In this document: positions 62,986 through 64,000 of the stretch, piece after piece
Position numbering within the stretch: position 1 is the stretch's first letter
How the letters are laid out: each line of letters starts with the position of its first letter
Source of the DNA: Paraclostridium hominis
GTDB taxonomy: Bacteria; Bacillota; Clostridia; Peptostreptococcales; Peptostreptococcaceae
Reading direction: 5' to 3'
Length of the DNA stretch: 64,000 nucleotides
Assembly (NCBI RefSeq): GCF_014306135.1
Contig: NZ_JACRWD010000001.1
Span: 868,001 to 932,000 of the forward strand
Notes under the pieces: generated by a model
The model's input: the letters and a program-made list of their open reading frames with translations, nothing else
Database searches by the model: none
What the model was told of the DNA's origin: nothing
Position numbers and translations under genes: made by a program

Positions 62986-63651
62986 ATGAAAACTTTAAAA
63001 ACTATAGATTTAAGAAAAACATACGGGACAGGTGATAGTGAAGTTAAAGCTATTGATGGAATAACTTTAGAAATAGAACCTCATAAGTTTACAGCTATAA
63101 TTGGACAAAGTGGTTCGGGAAAAAGTACATTACTTCACTGTATGGCAGGACTTGATAAACCGACCTTAGGCAAAGTGTTTATAGATGATTTAGATTTGTA
63201 TACTTTAAATGATGATAAGTTATCTAAGATAAGAAGAGATGAATTTGGATTTATATTTCAAAGCTTTAATCTAATACCTGTTATAAATGTTTATGATAAT
63301 ATAGTATTACCTATTTCACTTAGTGGTAAAAAGGTAGATAAAAAGTATATAGAAGATTTAGTAATTAAACTAGGTCTTAAATCACAAATTAAGAAATTTC
63401 CAAATGAATTATCAGGGGGACAACAACAAAGGGTAGCAATTGCTCGTGCTCTTGCAAATAAACCATCAGTAATATTTGCAGATGAACCTACTGGAAATCT
63501 TGATTCAAAGACTACAGGTGAAGTAATGGATATTTTAAAAATGTGTGTTAAGGAGTTTAATCAAACTCTAGTTATGATAACTCATAATGACGAGGTAGCT
63601 AATATGGCAGATAGAATTATAACTATTAAAGATGGTAAAATTTTAAGTTAA
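62986..63651 (+). CDS. ABC transporter ATP-binding protein (MacB/LolD-like)
   Basis: A 221-residue ATPase with Walker A GQSGSGKST, Q-loop FIFQSFNLIP, signature LSGGQQQRVAIARAL, Walker B VIFADEPTGNLDSK and H-switch VMITHNDEVA. It completes the exporter with the 850-residue permease 16 bases upstream. Its C-terminus is nearly duplicated as the relic at 39375-39440. TTGGGAGGTTAAGTT precedes the ATG. Confidence 0.94.
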   Translation: MKTLKTIDLRKTYGTGDSEVKAIDGITLEIEPHKFTAIIGQSGSGKSTLLHCMAGLDKPTLGKVFIDDLDLYTLNDDKLSKIRRDEFGFIFQSFNLIPVINVYDNIVLPISLSGKKVDKKYIEDLVIKLGLKSQIKKFPNELSGGQQQRVAIARALANKPSVIFADEPTGNLDSKTTGEVMDILKMCVKEFNQTLVMITHNDEVANMADRIITIKDGKILS

Positions 63652-63783
63652 TATAAGGTTGATGTTTATGTGGGGTTGCCCAAAATTAAAGTAGTAAATT
63701 ATAAACATATTAATCTTCATATAATATTTTAAATAAAAATATAAATATGAATTATTTATTATGACAAAAAATAAACAAAATTA

Positions 63784-63792
63784 TGCTATACT
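63784..63792 (+). promoter_or_regulatory. Extended -10 promoter of the edge gene
   Basis: TG, one base, then TATACT (63787-63792), about 50 bases before the ATG. No good -35 is visible, as is usual for extended -10 promoters. The preceding 63652-63783 has no gene. Confidence 0.5.
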
Positions 63793-63843
63793 TAATATGT
63801 AAAGAGATATATAAGGAAAAGTTTAAATTAAGGGGGGAAACTT

Positions 63844-64000
63844 ATGAAAAAAATTATTAAAAATTTAAAAGTATTAAGTATGGCAATTGTTTTGTCATTA
63901 TGTAGTATCAATGGTGTCTTTGCAAGTAATTTAAACACAACTAATGAGCCTTATAAAACAACTGTATTTAATAAAAGTGATAACATGTGGAATGCAAAGT
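63844..64000 (+). CDS. Secreted protein, cut by the window edge
   Basis: An open frame with a strong AAGGGGGGAAACTT site and a signal peptide (MKKIIKNLKVLSMAIVLSLC then SINGVFA, cleavage after VFA). Only about 28 mature residues (SNLNTTNEPYKTTVFNKSDN onward) are present, too few to assign a family. It runs off the right edge without a stop. Confidence 0.75.
   Translation, partial: MKKIIKNLKVLSMAIVLSLCSINGVFASNLNTTNEPYKTTVFNKSDNMWNAK

Noticed and set aside
1..64000. Search for CRISPR arrays, tRNA, rRNA and transposase genes
   Set aside because: No regularly spaced direct repeats, cloverleaf-like sequences, rRNA signatures or transposase-like proteins were seen by eye on either strand.

Overview
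The window is a low-GC, Gram-positive anaerobe chromosome segment. The class Clostridia is well supported by AT-rich codon use, strong AGGAGG ribosome sites, a lysine riboswitch, a CD1871A-type CXXC protein, DUF1659/DUF2922 proteins, and GHKL/LytTR signalling pairs. The family Peptostreptococcaceae is my best guess from the gene mix, but the sequence alone does not prove it. I saw no rRNA, tRNA, transposase or CRISPR array.

Layout. 1-1060: two small minus-strand proteins (DUF2922, DUF1659), a divergent Mor-like regulator and a hairpin repeat. 1219-11120: a defence island with a YobI-like membrane P-loop NTPase, McrB, McrC, an EVE-HNH nuclease, a NUDIX hydrolase and a nuclease-DUF2075 helicase fusion. 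11276-14310: prfC, a small unknown protein, a second copy of the hairpin repeat and an alpha/beta hydrolase. 14474-16079: a membrane redox operon (TlpA lipoprotein, 49-residue CXXC protein, NapH-like ferredoxin). 16157-20822: an OmpR-type two-component system with an FtsX-type ABC transporter.

21195-30011: a complete D-glucuronate to KDPG pathway (GntR regulator, SDR fructuronate reductase, KDPG aldolase, KDG kinase, UxuA, UxaC) with a TRAP transporter. 30429-36138: a second, parallel Entner-Doudoroff branch (FadR-type regulator, IlvD/Edd-type dehydratase, GntP permease, its own aldolase and kinase), probably for gluconate or a similar aldonate. 36408-39367: a DUF3786 protein, then D-serine ammonia-lyase divergent from an XRE-cupin regulator. 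40131-41953: a lysine riboswitch in front of a YfcC-family transporter.

42289-48548: a five-gene exopolysaccharide operon (VTC-type domain, DUF4956, CotH kinase-like, GT2 synthase with a PilZ domain, GH5 glucanase) that looks c-di-GMP controlled. 48844-54267: a DUF4300 lipoprotein, a PucR regulator, an M20 amidohydrolase and a frameshifted MFS transporter. 54522-63651: two tandem LytTR/GHKL two-component systems (the second regulator frameshifted), a lipoprotein, a DUF3139 protein and a large MacB/FtsX-like ABC exporter. A secreted protein is cut by the right edge.

Less obvious signals: three gene relics (the end of a DUF2075 gene near 21000, the start of a radical SAM gene near 30155, the end of an ABC ATPase near 39400); a two-copy hairpin element; near-identical terminators behind the two sugar-acid operons; a family of terminators preceded by an ACGAAAA box; paired palindromic operators; and two +1 frameshifts, both in runs of five A.
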